A stretch of DNA of 8,570 bases from JBFMCC01 sp034435275 (GCA_034435275.1 DAOTXP010000311.1:1-8570); one strand, 5' to 3'. Numbered from the stretch's first letter, positions 1-6,244 are shown. Numbers and translations: made by a program. The notes: generated by a model not told the origin, from the letters alone.

Positions 1-54
1 TAGAAAGACTCTGTGCTCTCCGCGGTGAAGCCACAGGAAATTCTGGGGATTGAC
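1..54. other. Window edge downstream of the metalloprotease gene; no gene seen
   Basis: This short stretch follows the metalloprotease stop codon. I see no convincing reading frame, RNA gene or terminator. On the minus strand it contains a purine-rich stretch, CCGCGGAGAGCACAGAG. It is reminiscent of short GCAGAGA-type intergenic repeats, but one copy is not enough to call a repeat. Confidence 0.4.
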
Positions 55-819
55 TCAACCGACGTCCACATGCGTGAGGCGTGCCAGGAATTTATGAAGG
101 AGGAACGCGGGCAGGATCAGCAGTCCGTGCACGGCAGCGCTCAAACCGAACAACGTGGCGACCGATTGCAAAAAAACATTCAGCGGCGGCGCGACGTTGG
201 TCAACATCCATGGCCCCGCGCCCACCAGCAGCGCCAGGAGGAACAGTCCGCCCACCCACACACCGAGCGGAAGCCAGGCGTGACGGTCGGAGGCGGAGGG
301 CAGCATGGTGCTGCTGACCGCGAAGGTGAGATAGAACCACAGCCAGAAATCCTTCACGCTCGGCAGGGCGGCGAGTCCTAGAACGAACAAATTGAATTGG
401 CCGTTGCGCAGGAACTCCCACAGCGGCAACAGCGACAGGCGATAGACCGCGGCGTAGGCCACGAACAGTCCGCCCGCGATGAGCGGCGCGGCGCCGATCA
501 ATGAATCGCGCGCCGCGTCCGTGCGCTGGGTCTCGACGTAGCCCAGTTGCAGGCGTCCGTCTGCGGTAGCGCGCGGGATGAGCGAAAATCCGCCCGTGCG
601 CACACCGAGCAGGCGCGCCATGACGAAATGGCTGAACTCGTGCAGAAACACGCCGGGGAAAAATAACGCCGAGAACAGCCCCATCGTCAGCGCGGGGTGG
701 CGGGTGGCAATCAAAATGACCGCCTGAATCTCGCGATGCAAAAGCCGCTGGAGGAAGACCAGCGGCACGAGCATGAGCACGAACCAGAGCAGACCGGTGA
801 AGGAAGAAAAAATATCCAT
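55..819 (-). CDS. M50-like (site-2-protease-type) integral membrane zinc metalloprotease
   Basis: This 254-residue, very hydrophobic protein is probably an intramembrane zinc protease or a close relative. A zinc-binding HExxH motif (HEFSH, residues 60-64) lies in a hydrophobic segment, as in family M50. A G-A-A-P-L-I-A-G stretch (about 109-116) resembles the conserved Gly/Pro loop of that family. The likely third zinc ligand is D178 in a TMLPSASD stretch (about 171-178) at the end of another hydrophobic segment, matching the M50 pattern of a C-terminal Asp after an LP. I count about five or six membrane segments and see no PDZ domain, so it is a minimal form. The substrate is unknown. The ATG at 819 is the only sensible start, although no good Shine-Dalgarno precedes it. 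It lies about 250 bases beyond the tpiA terminator and is probably transcribed separately. Fold assignment is fairly sure; proteolytic activity is inferred. Confidence 0.8.
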   Translation of the reverse strand: MDIFSSFTGLLWFVLMLVPLVFLQRLLHREIQAVILIATRHPALTMGLFSALFFPGVFLHEFSHFVMARLLGVRTGGFSLIPRATADGRLQLGYVETQRTDAARDSLIGAAPLIAGGLFVAYAAVYRLSLLPLWEFLRNGQFNLFVLGLAALPSVKDFWLWFYLTFAVSSTMLPSASDRHAWLPLGVWVGGLFLLALLVGAGPWMLTNVAPPLNVFLQSVATLFGLSAAVHGLLILPAFLLHKFLARLTHVDVG

Positions 820-1071
820 AGGCGGATGGTCTTTTCAAAGCCGCTTGACAAATTCGCTGATTTGGAACGCGAATAACGCGAATGGGCGAATTTCACCAAT
901 TTTCTTGGGTTTATTCGCGTCATTCGCAAATTCGCGGCGTTCGCGTTGAGAATCCTCAGACTTTGAGAAGGTCATATCCGGGGGCGATGCATTGCGGATT
1001 TCGCGAAAAAACGAATGACGCGAATTTATCTTATTCGCGCCATTCGAATATCGGCACTGCACACGTTCTGT
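820..1071. repeat. Intergenic cluster of short ATTCGCG / CGCGAAT units in both orientations
   Basis: The 252-base gap between tpiA and the metalloprotease gene holds no credible gene. It carries many copies of a unit close to CGCGAAT or its complement ATTCGCG. Clear copies on the plus strand are at 868-874, 877-883, 913-919, 930-936, 1019-1025 and 1033-1039. Degenerate copies are at about 852-857, 886-892, 922-927, 940-945 and 998-1005. The left set (866-892) and right set (920-945) form a long imperfect inverted repeat. The last two perfect copies form the tpiA terminator stem. Composition and spacing look like a dispersed intergenic repeat element. No convincing promoter for the metalloprotease gene is visible here. 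Confidence 0.65.
1006..1046 (-). terminator. Rho-independent terminator after tpiA
   Basis: On the minus strand, CGAATGGCGCGAAT (1046-1033) pairs with ATTCGCGTCATTCG (1025-1012). This gives a 14-position stem with one mismatch and a 7-base loop. A run of six T (1011-1006) follows immediately. The hairpin begins 25 bases after the tpiA stop codon, where the kinase-tpiA transcript should end. The stem is built from the local ATTCGCG repeat units. Confidence 0.85.
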
Positions 1072-1830
1072 TCATCTCGCCGCGGCCTGCGTGATGGCCG
1101 CAAATTCATCCACCTTCAGGCTCGCGCCGCCGACCAGCGCGCCGTCAATTTCGGGCTGGGAGAAGAATTCGGCCGCGTTAGCCGCGGTCACCGAGCCGCC
1201 GTATAGGACGCGGATGGCCTGCGCCGCGTCGTCCCCGAACAACTCGGCCAGCGCGGGACGGATCACTTCACGCACGACCGCGTTCGCGGCCGGGCCGGTG
1301 GAGGCTTTTCCCGTGCCGATGGCCCACACCGGTTCGTAGGCGATGACAAGGCGGGCGGCGTTGACGGGATCCACGTACCGCAGGCCGGCGCGGGTTTGAC
1401 GCGCCACCACCTCCCCGGTCCGGCCTGATTCGTATTCGGTCAGCGTTTCGCCGACGCAGACGATGGGAACCAGTCCAGCCGCCAGTGCGGCGCGCACCTT
1501 TTTGTTCACAGCCTCGTCGGTCTCGCCGAAATACGCGCGCCGCTCGGAATGTCCGAGGATCACATAGTTGCAGAACTCGGCCACCATGTTGGGCGCGACC
1601 TCGCCGGTGAATGCGCCTTTCTCCTCCCAGTGCATGTTCTGCGCGCCGAGGCCGATGTCCGTGCCCTGCAACAGCGCCGAGACGGCCACCAGCGCCGGGA
1701 ACGGCGGGCAGAGGACCTTTTCCACGCCTGCGATATCGCGCAGTTTGATGCTCAACGAGAAGACCAGGGCGCGCGCCTCCTCGACGGTCTTGTTCATTTT
1801 CCAGTTGCCTGCAACGAAGGGGGTTCTCAT
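1072..1830 (-). CDS. tpiA: Triosephosphate isomerase
   Basis: This cytoplasmic enzyme interconverts dihydroxyacetone phosphate and glyceraldehyde 3-phosphate, feeding the Gap step encoded nearby. The 252 residues match the usual family length. All signature elements are present: N9 and K11 in GNWKMN, the catalytic electrophile H94 in ILGHSERR, the general base E166 in AYEPVWAIGTG (164-174) that starts the flexible loop 6, YGGSV (210-214), and the phosphate-binding GALVGGASL (230-238). It begins three bases after the kinase stop codon (TGA ACA ATG) and lacks a good Shine-Dalgarno of its own, so translation is probably coupled to the upstream kinase gene. A strong terminator follows. The identification is secure. 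Confidence 0.98.
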   Translation of the reverse strand: MRTPFVAGNWKMNKTVEEARALVFSLSIKLRDIAGVEKVLCPPFPALVAVSALLQGTDIGLGAQNMHWEEKGAFTGEVAPNMVAEFCNYVILGHSERRAYFGETDEAVNKKVRAALAAGLVPIVCVGETLTEYESGRTGEVVARQTRAGLRYVDPVNAARLVIAYEPVWAIGTGKASTGPAANAVVREVIRPALAELFGDDAAQAIRVLYGGSVTAANAAEFFSQPEIDGALVGGASLKVDEFAAITQAAAR

Positions 1831-1833
1831 TGT

Positions 1834-3630
1834 TCAAGGGAGTTTGTTGAGATAATCCTGGGCAACGACCCGCACCCAGGGCGGCGTGTCGAGGTTGGCC
1901 AGCAGATCGTTGAGTTGAAGCCTGGCCTGTGGATTGTTTCCCTGCCTCATGTTGTATTCCGCGCCGAGCAGTTGGGCCAGCGCATAATCCGGCTGGAGAC
2001 GCTTGAGCTGGTTCAGGAACGCAAGCCCCTCCTCCTGGCTGACATTGTAAAAGGCATGGCGCGATTGCGCGGCCAGCGAAAGCGGTTCGTCCACGCGGGC
2101 GATGGATTCAAACGGCACGTAGACGGGCATGTCCGGCGAGATGGAAGCCTTGTAGACGGATTCGTTCAGGTGGTCTTTCAATTCGGGCGAATAAGGCTGG
2201 TTGATGGGATGCGTCCGTACTGCCCGCAGATACATGGCCGCGGCCGCCACCCAGGCCTCGCGCTCCTCGAACAACTTCGCGGCGTCGAGAAAGAACGCCT
2301 CTTTCTCTTCTGCCAGCGCGGTGGCCGCCGTCAACGTCTCATAAGCCAGGCGCGGCTGGTCGGCATCCCAGTATGCAACTGCCAGGTCAAGGTACGCGTA
2401 CGGGTCCTTGGGATGTTGTTTGACGCGCTCAAGCGCGGCCTGGATGACCGGCGAGACGACCGGCGTCGGCTCCGGCGGAAGAGGCGTGACCGGAGGGGCG
2501 TCCGTCGGCTTCGCGTCCGTCGCATGACTTTGGGCGGTCGCGGTCGCGCCCGGGCCGGCCGGCGGCTGACGATTACTCCGTATGACGATGAACGCGGCCA
2601 GTAGACACAGACCTATCAGGGCCGCGATCCCGCACCCAACCAGCGGCGAGCGCTTCTTTTTCGGCTTCTGCTCTTTGGAAGCAATGGTCGCCGCGCCCGG
2701 CATGGCCGGCGGAGCGGCTTTCTTCGGCTCGACCTGGGCAGGTTTCGCTGCATCCACAGCCCTGGGCGAAAGCGTGACGCGCGTGCCCTGCATGGGAATA
2801 CCGGCCGCCTGCCAGGCCTGCTTGAAGGCGGTCACCATCGAGGCCACATCTGCGTAACGGTCGGCGCGTTCCTTGGCGAGGGCTTTGAGCAGGACGCGCT
2901 CGACCGATTCGGGCACGTTCGGATTGATCACGCGCGGCATCGGCAACGGCGAATAGATGTGGTCGTGGATGATCGAGAAGGGTGTGTCCGCGCTGAACGG
3001 CACCTGCCCGACGACCATCTCATACAGCATCACTCCGAAGGAATAAATATCCGTGCCCTCGTCCAGGTCCTTCTTGCCCATGGCCTGTTCGGGCGAAATG
3101 TACTGCGGCGTGCCCATGATCTGGTCGGAGGACAGGGTGGATTCCCCGGCCTGGGCGATGCGCGCCAGCCCGAAGTCCGCGAGATAGATCGAGCCGTCGG
3201 GCGCGAGGAGAACATTGGAGGGTTTGATGTCGCGGTGCAGGATGCCCGCCTTGTGCGCGTACGAGAGTCCCGCGCCGACGGCCTCGATAATTCTGGATAA
3301 CTCGTCCGTCGCGAGCGGGCCGCGCGACAGGCGCGCCTTGAGCGTCTCCCCCTCGATGAATTTCATGACCAGATAAGGCCGCCCCTCATGGCTGGAATAA
3401 TCGTAAATCGGAACGATGCTGGGATGGTCCAGTTTGGCCACCACCCGCGCCTCGCGCTGGAAACGCGCGATGAAAGTTTGATCTTCAGTAAATGCGGGAT
3501 GCAGGACCTTCAAAGCCACATAACGGTCGAGCGAGGCGTGGTACGCCTTGAAGACCGTGGCCATGCCGCCTTGTCCCAACTGCTCGATAATGCGATATGG
3601 CCCGATGTTTTCGCCAGCGTTGAAAGACAT
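1834..3630 (-). CDS. Membrane-spanning Ser/Thr protein kinase (PknB/Hanks type) with TPR-like C-terminal tail
   Basis: This 598-residue protein is a predicted active Hanks-type kinase that phosphorylates Ser/Thr on unknown cytoplasmic proteins. Residues 13-275 form the kinase domain: Gly-rich loop LGQGGMATVF (18-27), ATP-binding K41, helix-C E60, catalytic loop HRDIKPSN (132-139, base D134), DFG (152-154), a GTPQYISPEQ segment (173-182) and D194. A Pro/Ala/Lys-rich linker follows (about 285-327), then one membrane helix (about 330-350) preceded by basic residues, which places the kinase inside. After a Pro/Thr-rich outer stalk (about 354-392) come about 200 residues with helical repeats resembling TPRs (for example PYAYLDLAVAYWDADQ), instead of PASTA repeats. 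The ATG has AGGA eight bases upstream and a TATAAT promoter element. It is co-transcribed and tightly linked with tpiA. The kinase call is secure; ligand and substrates are unknown. Confidence 0.95.
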   Translation of the reverse strand: MSFNAGENIGPYRIIEQLGQGGMATVFKAYHASLDRYVALKVLHPAFTEDQTFIARFQREARVVAKLDHPSIVPIYDYSSHEGRPYLVMKFIEGETLKARLSRGPLATDELSRIIEAVGAGLSYAHKAGILHRDIKPSNVLLAPDGSIYLADFGLARIAQAGESTLSSDQIMGTPQYISPEQAMGKKDLDEGTDIYSFGVMLYEMVVGQVPFSADTPFSIIHDHIYSPLPMPRVINPNVPESVERVLLKALAKERADRYADVASMVTAFKQAWQAAGIPMQGTRVTLSPRAVDAAKPAQVEPKKAAPPAMPGAATIASKEQKPKKKRSPLVGCGIAALIGLCLLAAFIVIRSNRQPPAGPGATATAQSHATDAKPTDAPPVTPLPPEPTPVVSPVIQAALERVKQHPKDPYAYLDLAVAYWDADQPRLAYETLTAATALAEEKEAFFLDAAKLFEEREAWVAAAAMYLRAVRTHPINQPYSPELKDHLNESVYKASISPDMPVYVPFESIARVDEPLSLAAQSRHAFYNVSQEEGLAFLNQLKRLQPDYALAQLLGAEYNMRQGNNPQARLQLNDLLANLDTPPWVRVVAQDYLNKLP

Positions 3631-3658
3631 GGATCGTCCTTTTCAAATGGTTTGTCTG

Positions 3659-3714
3659 ATTATAGCCGAGGCTTGTGAAATCAGGTTACGCCCATGTAAA
3701 TTGTGAGTAAATTG
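3659..3714 (-). promoter_or_regulatory. Putative kinase-tpiA promoter with 11-bp-phased direct repeat upstream
   Basis: A perfect -10 hexamer TATAAT lies at 3664-3659 on the minus strand. The start point would be near 3652, about 22 bases before the kinase ATG. The expected -35 positions are poor (AACCTG at 17-bp spacing). Upstream is an exact direct repeat, CAATTTAC-TCA-CAATTTAC on the minus strand (3714-3707 and 3703-3696), with an 11-bp period. It lies at about -44 to -62. A weak -35 plus a phased direct repeat fits an activator-dependent promoter; this is inference. Confidence 0.55.
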
Positions 3715-3715
3715 A

Positions 3716-3782
3716 AACAAAAAGCAGAACGCCCCGAAGGGTCATCGCGTTCGGGCTGGATTTCAGCAAAAACCTTCGGGGC
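3716..3782 (-). terminator. Terminator region after pgk, with two competing stems
   Basis: On the minus strand, about 20 bases past the pgk stop, GCCCCGAAGG (3782-3773) is perfectly complementary to CCTTCGGGGC (3740-3731), enclosing a 32-base loop. A more local alternative pairs GAACGC (3752-3747) with GCGTTC (3732-3727), with an inner CCC-TTC-GGG. TTTTT (3723-3719) follows three bases later, then GTTT. The local stem plus T-run is a standard intrinsic terminator. It separates gap-pgk from the kinase promoter. Confidence 0.7.
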
Positions 3783-3800
3783 AGTGTATGATGTCAGCCG

Positions 3801-4973
3801 CTATTTGTCGAGCAGGGCCGCCACACCGGGCAGTTCCTTCCCCTCCAGAAATTCCAGCGAAGCGCCGCCGCCTGTCGAGACGTGCGTCATCTGTTTGGCG
3901 ACGCCCGCCTTCTTGACCGCACTGGCGGAATCGCCGCCGCCGATCACGGTCGTCGCGCCGGACTCGGCCAGCAGTTTTGCGAGGGCGAATGTCCCCTCCG
4001 CGAACTTCGGCATCTCGAAGACACCCACGGGGCCATTCCAGACGATGAGCCTGGCTCCGCTCAACTCGCGTTTGTACAACTCGAGCGTCTTCGGGCCAAC
4101 ATCCATGACGCGCCAGCCCGCAGGGATTTTGTCCACATCCACCACCCGACTCTGCGCCTCGGCCTCGAATTTGTCCGCGATGACCGCGTCCACGGGCAGG
4201 ATGAGTTTGTCGCCCGCCTTCGCCAAAATGGCTCTGGCCATGTCAATAGACGCAGCCTCGACGAGGCTGTCCTGCATATTGTGGCCTTTGGCCGCGAGAA
4301 ACGTGTTGGCCATGCCGCCGCCGATGATGAGTTTGTCGCATTTGGCCAGCAGGGTCTCGACCACGAGGATCTTGTCGCTGATCTTCGCGCCGCCGAGGAT
4401 GGCAATGTAGGGGTGTTCAGGATTCAAAACCGCGCGGCCGAGATATTCCAGTTCCTGTTCCATCAGAAAGCCGGAGACGGCGGGCAGGAAGCGCGCCACG
4501 CCCTCGGTCGAGGAATGCGCGCGGTGCGCCGACCCGAACGCGTCGTTGACGAAGACCTCGCCCAGCGCGGCCATCTGCCTGGCGAGGTCGAGGTCGTTCT
4601 TCTCCTCGCCCGCGTGGAAGCGCGTGTTTTCGAGCATCAGCACCTCGCCGGGCCTCAACGCCTTCGCCATCTTTTCCACTTCGGGGCCGACGCAATCGGG
4701 CGCCATCTTGACGGGACGTCCCAGCAGATTTGCCAAGACCTCCGAAGCGGCCTTCAGGCTGAATTCAGGGTCGGGCCCGCCTTTCGGCCGTCCCAGGTGA
4801 CTCATCAGAATCACCGACGCACCCTGATCGAGCACATACTGAATGGTCGGCAACGAGGCTTTGATGCGCTTGTCATCCGTGACCTTCCCGTCCGCCATCG
4901 GCACGTTGAAGTCCACGCGCATGAGCACGCGCTTGCCTTTGAGATCGATGTCTTTTACGGTTTTCTTGTTCAT
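3801..4973 (-). CDS. pgk: Phosphoglycerate kinase
   Basis: This cytoplasmic enzyme transfers the acyl phosphate of 1,3-bisphosphoglycerate to ADP, the first ATP-yielding step of lower glycolysis and the step after Gap. The 390 residues match the typical bacterial length. Diagnostic motifs run in order: RVDFNVP (19-25), SHLGRP (58-63), ENTRFHAGEE (115-124), the hinge and nucleotide region LGGAK (193-197), WNGPVGVFE (312-320), GGGDSASAV (345-353), and the C-terminal STGGGASLEFLEGKELPG (366-383). The ATG at 4973 is preceded by GAAGGTG at suitable spacing. It begins 55 bases after the gap stop with a large hairpin between them, and the two genes are probably one operon. No anomaly is seen, and the identification is secure. 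Confidence 0.98.
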   Translation of the reverse strand: MNKKTVKDIDLKGKRVLMRVDFNVPMADGKVTDDKRIKASLPTIQYVLDQGASVILMSHLGRPKGGPDPEFSLKAASEVLANLLGRPVKMAPDCVGPEVEKMAKALRPGEVLMLENTRFHAGEEKNDLDLARQMAALGEVFVNDAFGSAHRAHSSTEGVARFLPAVSGFLMEQELEYLGRAVLNPEHPYIAILGGAKISDKILVVETLLAKCDKLIIGGGMANTFLAAKGHNMQDSLVEAASIDMARAILAKAGDKLILPVDAVIADKFEAEAQSRVVDVDKIPAGWRVMDVGPKTLELYKRELSGARLIVWNGPVGVFEMPKFAEGTFALAKLLAESGATTVIGGGDSASAVKKAGVAKQMTHVSTGGGASLEFLEGKELPGVAALLDK

Positions 4974-4984
4974 GGCACACCTTC

Positions 4985-5021
4985 AAAGAAACCTGGTTTC
5001 TCCAAGAAACCAGGTTTCTTT
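4985..5021 (-). repeat. Perfect 16-bp hairpin between gap and pgk
   Basis: The arms are AAAGAAACCTGGTTTC (plus strand 4985-5000) and its exact reverse complement at 5006-5021, around a 5-base loop. Each arm is itself nearly palindromic (GAAACC-T-GGTTTC). In RNA this would be a very stable hairpin starting 8 bases after the gap stop and ending 11 bases before the pgk ATG. T residues at the 3' end of the stem could give partial termination. Alternatives are a stability or processing element for the gap-pgk message, or a dispersed palindromic repeat. Confidence 0.85.
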
Positions 5022-5028
5022 ATTGTTC

Positions 5029-6087
5029 TTAGAGAGACTTCGCCATCATGGCGGCCAGGTCCGCCGTGCGGACCGAGTAGCCCCATTCGTTATCGTACCA
5101 GGCGACGATCTTGGCAAAGGTACTTTTCTCTTTGCCAAGCACCATCGTGAACGGCAAGTCAACCGACGAGGAATGCGAATCGCCCTTGTAATCAATACTG
5201 ACCAGCGGCTCATCCACGGCTTGCAAGATTCCCTTAAGGCGCGGCGTCTTGGCGGCATCGCGGTAGGCCTGGCGCAGTTCTTCGGTGGTCGTGGCGACTT
5301 CGAATTCGGCGGTCAGGTCAATGATCGAGACGGTCGAGGTCGGGACACGCAGGGCGTACCCATCCAGTTTGCCAGCCATGTCGGGGATGACCAGTTTGAG
5401 CGCTTTGGCCGCGCCGGTCGAAGTCGGGATGATGCTCAGGGCCGCGGCGCGGGCGCGGCGCAGGTCCGAGTGCGGCAGATCGAGAATCTTCTGATCGTTA
5501 GTGTACGCGTGGATGGTGGTCATGAAGCCGCGCACGATCTTGAACTTGTCGTGAGCGACCTTCACCGCCGGGGCCAGGCCGTTGGTCGTGCAGGAGGCGT
5601 TCGAGACCACATGATGGGTCTTCGGATCATACTTGTCCTCGTTCACGCCCATGACGATGGTCAGGTCCTCGCCCTCGGCCGGGGCCGAAATAATGACTTT
5701 CTTGGCCTTGCCGTGCGTGATGTGATTGACCGCGCCCTTGACGGTCTTGCCTTTCTTGTTGACACCGTCTTCCTTAATGGTAAACAGGCCGGTGGACTCG
5801 ATGACGATCTCCACGCCCAGGTCGCCCCACGGGATGGCGGCGGGATCGGTCTCCTTGAAGGCCTTGACCTTTTTTCCATCAATGACGAGAGCATCCTCCT
5901 GTACCTCGACCTTGCCGTCAAACCGGCCATAGTTCGAGTCGTATTTGAGCAGGTGCGCCATCGTCTTCATGTCGCCGATGTCGTTGAACGCGACGACTTC
6001 GAGTTCCTTCGGGTAATCATCGCGGATCGCCTTGAGCACCTGGCGTCCGATGCGACCAAACCCGTTAATGCCAACTTTGACTGTCAT
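5029..6087 (-). CDS. gap: Type I glyceraldehyde-3-phosphate dehydrogenase (NAD-type)
   Basis: This cytoplasmic enzyme oxidises and phosphorylates glyceraldehyde 3-phosphate to 1,3-bisphosphoglycerate, linking TpiA to Pgk. The Rossmann fingerprint GINGFGRIGR is at 6-15. Asp in FNDIGD (34-39) indicates NAD preference. The catalytic Cys is C166 in SNASCTTN, with H193 in TIHAYTND. The substrate region SIIPTSTGAAKA (218-229) and the C-terminal WYDNEWGYS are present. At 352 residues it is slightly long. Compared with the usual short turn between STGLFT and HL.AGAKKVI, there are about 11 extra residues (around 104-121, Lys/Gly-rich). The ATG at 6087 has GGAGG at good spacing. A likely promoter and several dyads lie upstream, and pgk follows as a probable operon partner. 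The identification is secure. Confidence 0.98.
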   Translation of the reverse strand: MTVKVGINGFGRIGRQVLKAIRDDYPKELEVVAFNDIGDMKTMAHLLKYDSNYGRFDGKVEVQEDALVIDGKKVKAFKETDPAAIPWGDLGVEIVIESTGLFTIKEDGVNKKGKTVKGAVNHITHGKAKKVIISAPAEGEDLTIVMGVNEDKYDPKTHHVVSNASCTTNGLAPAVKVAHDKFKIVRGFMTTIHAYTNDQKILDLPHSDLRRARAAALSIIPTSTGAAKALKLVIPDMAGKLDGYALRVPTSTVSIIDLTAEFEVATTTEELRQAYRDAAKTPRLKGILQAVDEPLVSIDYKGDSHSSSVDLPFTMVLGKEKSTFAKIVAWYDNEWGYSVRTADLAAMMAKSL

Positions 6088-6112
6088 GGGAAACCTCCAG
6101 ATGAAAACTGTT

Positions 6113-6128
6113 TGTGATGAATTTCACG
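6113..6128. promoter_or_regulatory. CRP/FNR-like palindrome TGTGA-N6-TCACG at the gap start site
   Basis: The plus strand reads TGTGA (6113-6117), six bases, then TCACG (6124-6128). This matches nine of ten consensus positions of the CRP half-sites. It would cover the predicted transcription start of gap, a position suited to repression. No regulator gene is in the window, so the match is suggestive only. Confidence 0.35.
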
Positions 6129-6132
6129 ATAC

Positions 6133-6163
6133 ATTTTACCCCAAAACCGGGGAAAAATGTCAC
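6133..6163 (-). promoter_or_regulatory. Putative gap-pgk promoter with 19-bp spacer containing a dyad
   Basis: On the minus strand, GTGACA (6163-6158) and TAAAAT (6138-6133) resemble -35 and -10 hexamers, one mismatch each, but with a long 19-bp spacer. The spacer contains CCCC-GGTTTT-GGGG. This is extended outward by T/A runs into a nine-position inverted repeat with one mismatch (6134-6157). A predicted start near 6126 leaves a leader of about 40 bases before the ATG, with GGAGG inside it. Confidence 0.45.
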
Positions 6164-6180
6164 TACGAATCGTGTGCAAT

Positions 6181-6194
6181 TGTAATCGGTTACG
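6181..6194. promoter_or_regulatory. LacI/CcpA-like operator upstream of the gap promoter
   Basis: The plus strand reads TGTAATCGGTTACG. The half-sites GTAA and TTAC flank a central CG, the form typical of LacI-family operators. It agrees with the catabolite-response (cre) consensus apart from the last base. It lies about 55-68 bases upstream of the predicted gap start. Functional assignment is inference. Confidence 0.35.
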
Positions 6195-6244
6195 CAAAAT
6201 TTCCTGCCAAATTCGCATGCAATCACAGAATGCTGCGAAGGGGG

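Noticed and set aside
845..873. Plus-strand TTGACA at 845-850 as a promoter
   Set aside because: The position 17 bp downstream is CGCGAA, not a -10 element, and no plus-strand gene follows.
835..1062. 75-codon minus-strand open frame in the tpiA to protease gap
   Set aside because: It consists mostly of translated ATTCGCG repeat units and includes the terminator hairpin, with no ribosome binding site.
1549..2604. 351-codon plus-strand open frame opposite the kinase and tpiA genes
   Set aside because: It lies antisense to two clearly coding genes, its translation is rich in Arg, Gly and His with no recognisable domain, and open antisense frames are expected at this GC content.
3882..5150. 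422-codon plus-strand open frame opposite pgk
   Set aside because: It is the antisense shadow of pgk. Its composition is that of a reverse-strand translation (Arg, His and Val heavy), with no motif and no ribosome binding site.
4843..6117. 424-codon plus-strand open frame opposite gap
   Set aside because: It is the antisense shadow of gap. No domain is seen, and it overlaps the pgk shadow frame.
6190..6215. AT-rich inverted repeat AAATTT pair downstream of yvcK as a terminator
   Set aside because: The arms do not pair continuously and no T-run follows. I see no clear yvcK terminator before the gap promoter.
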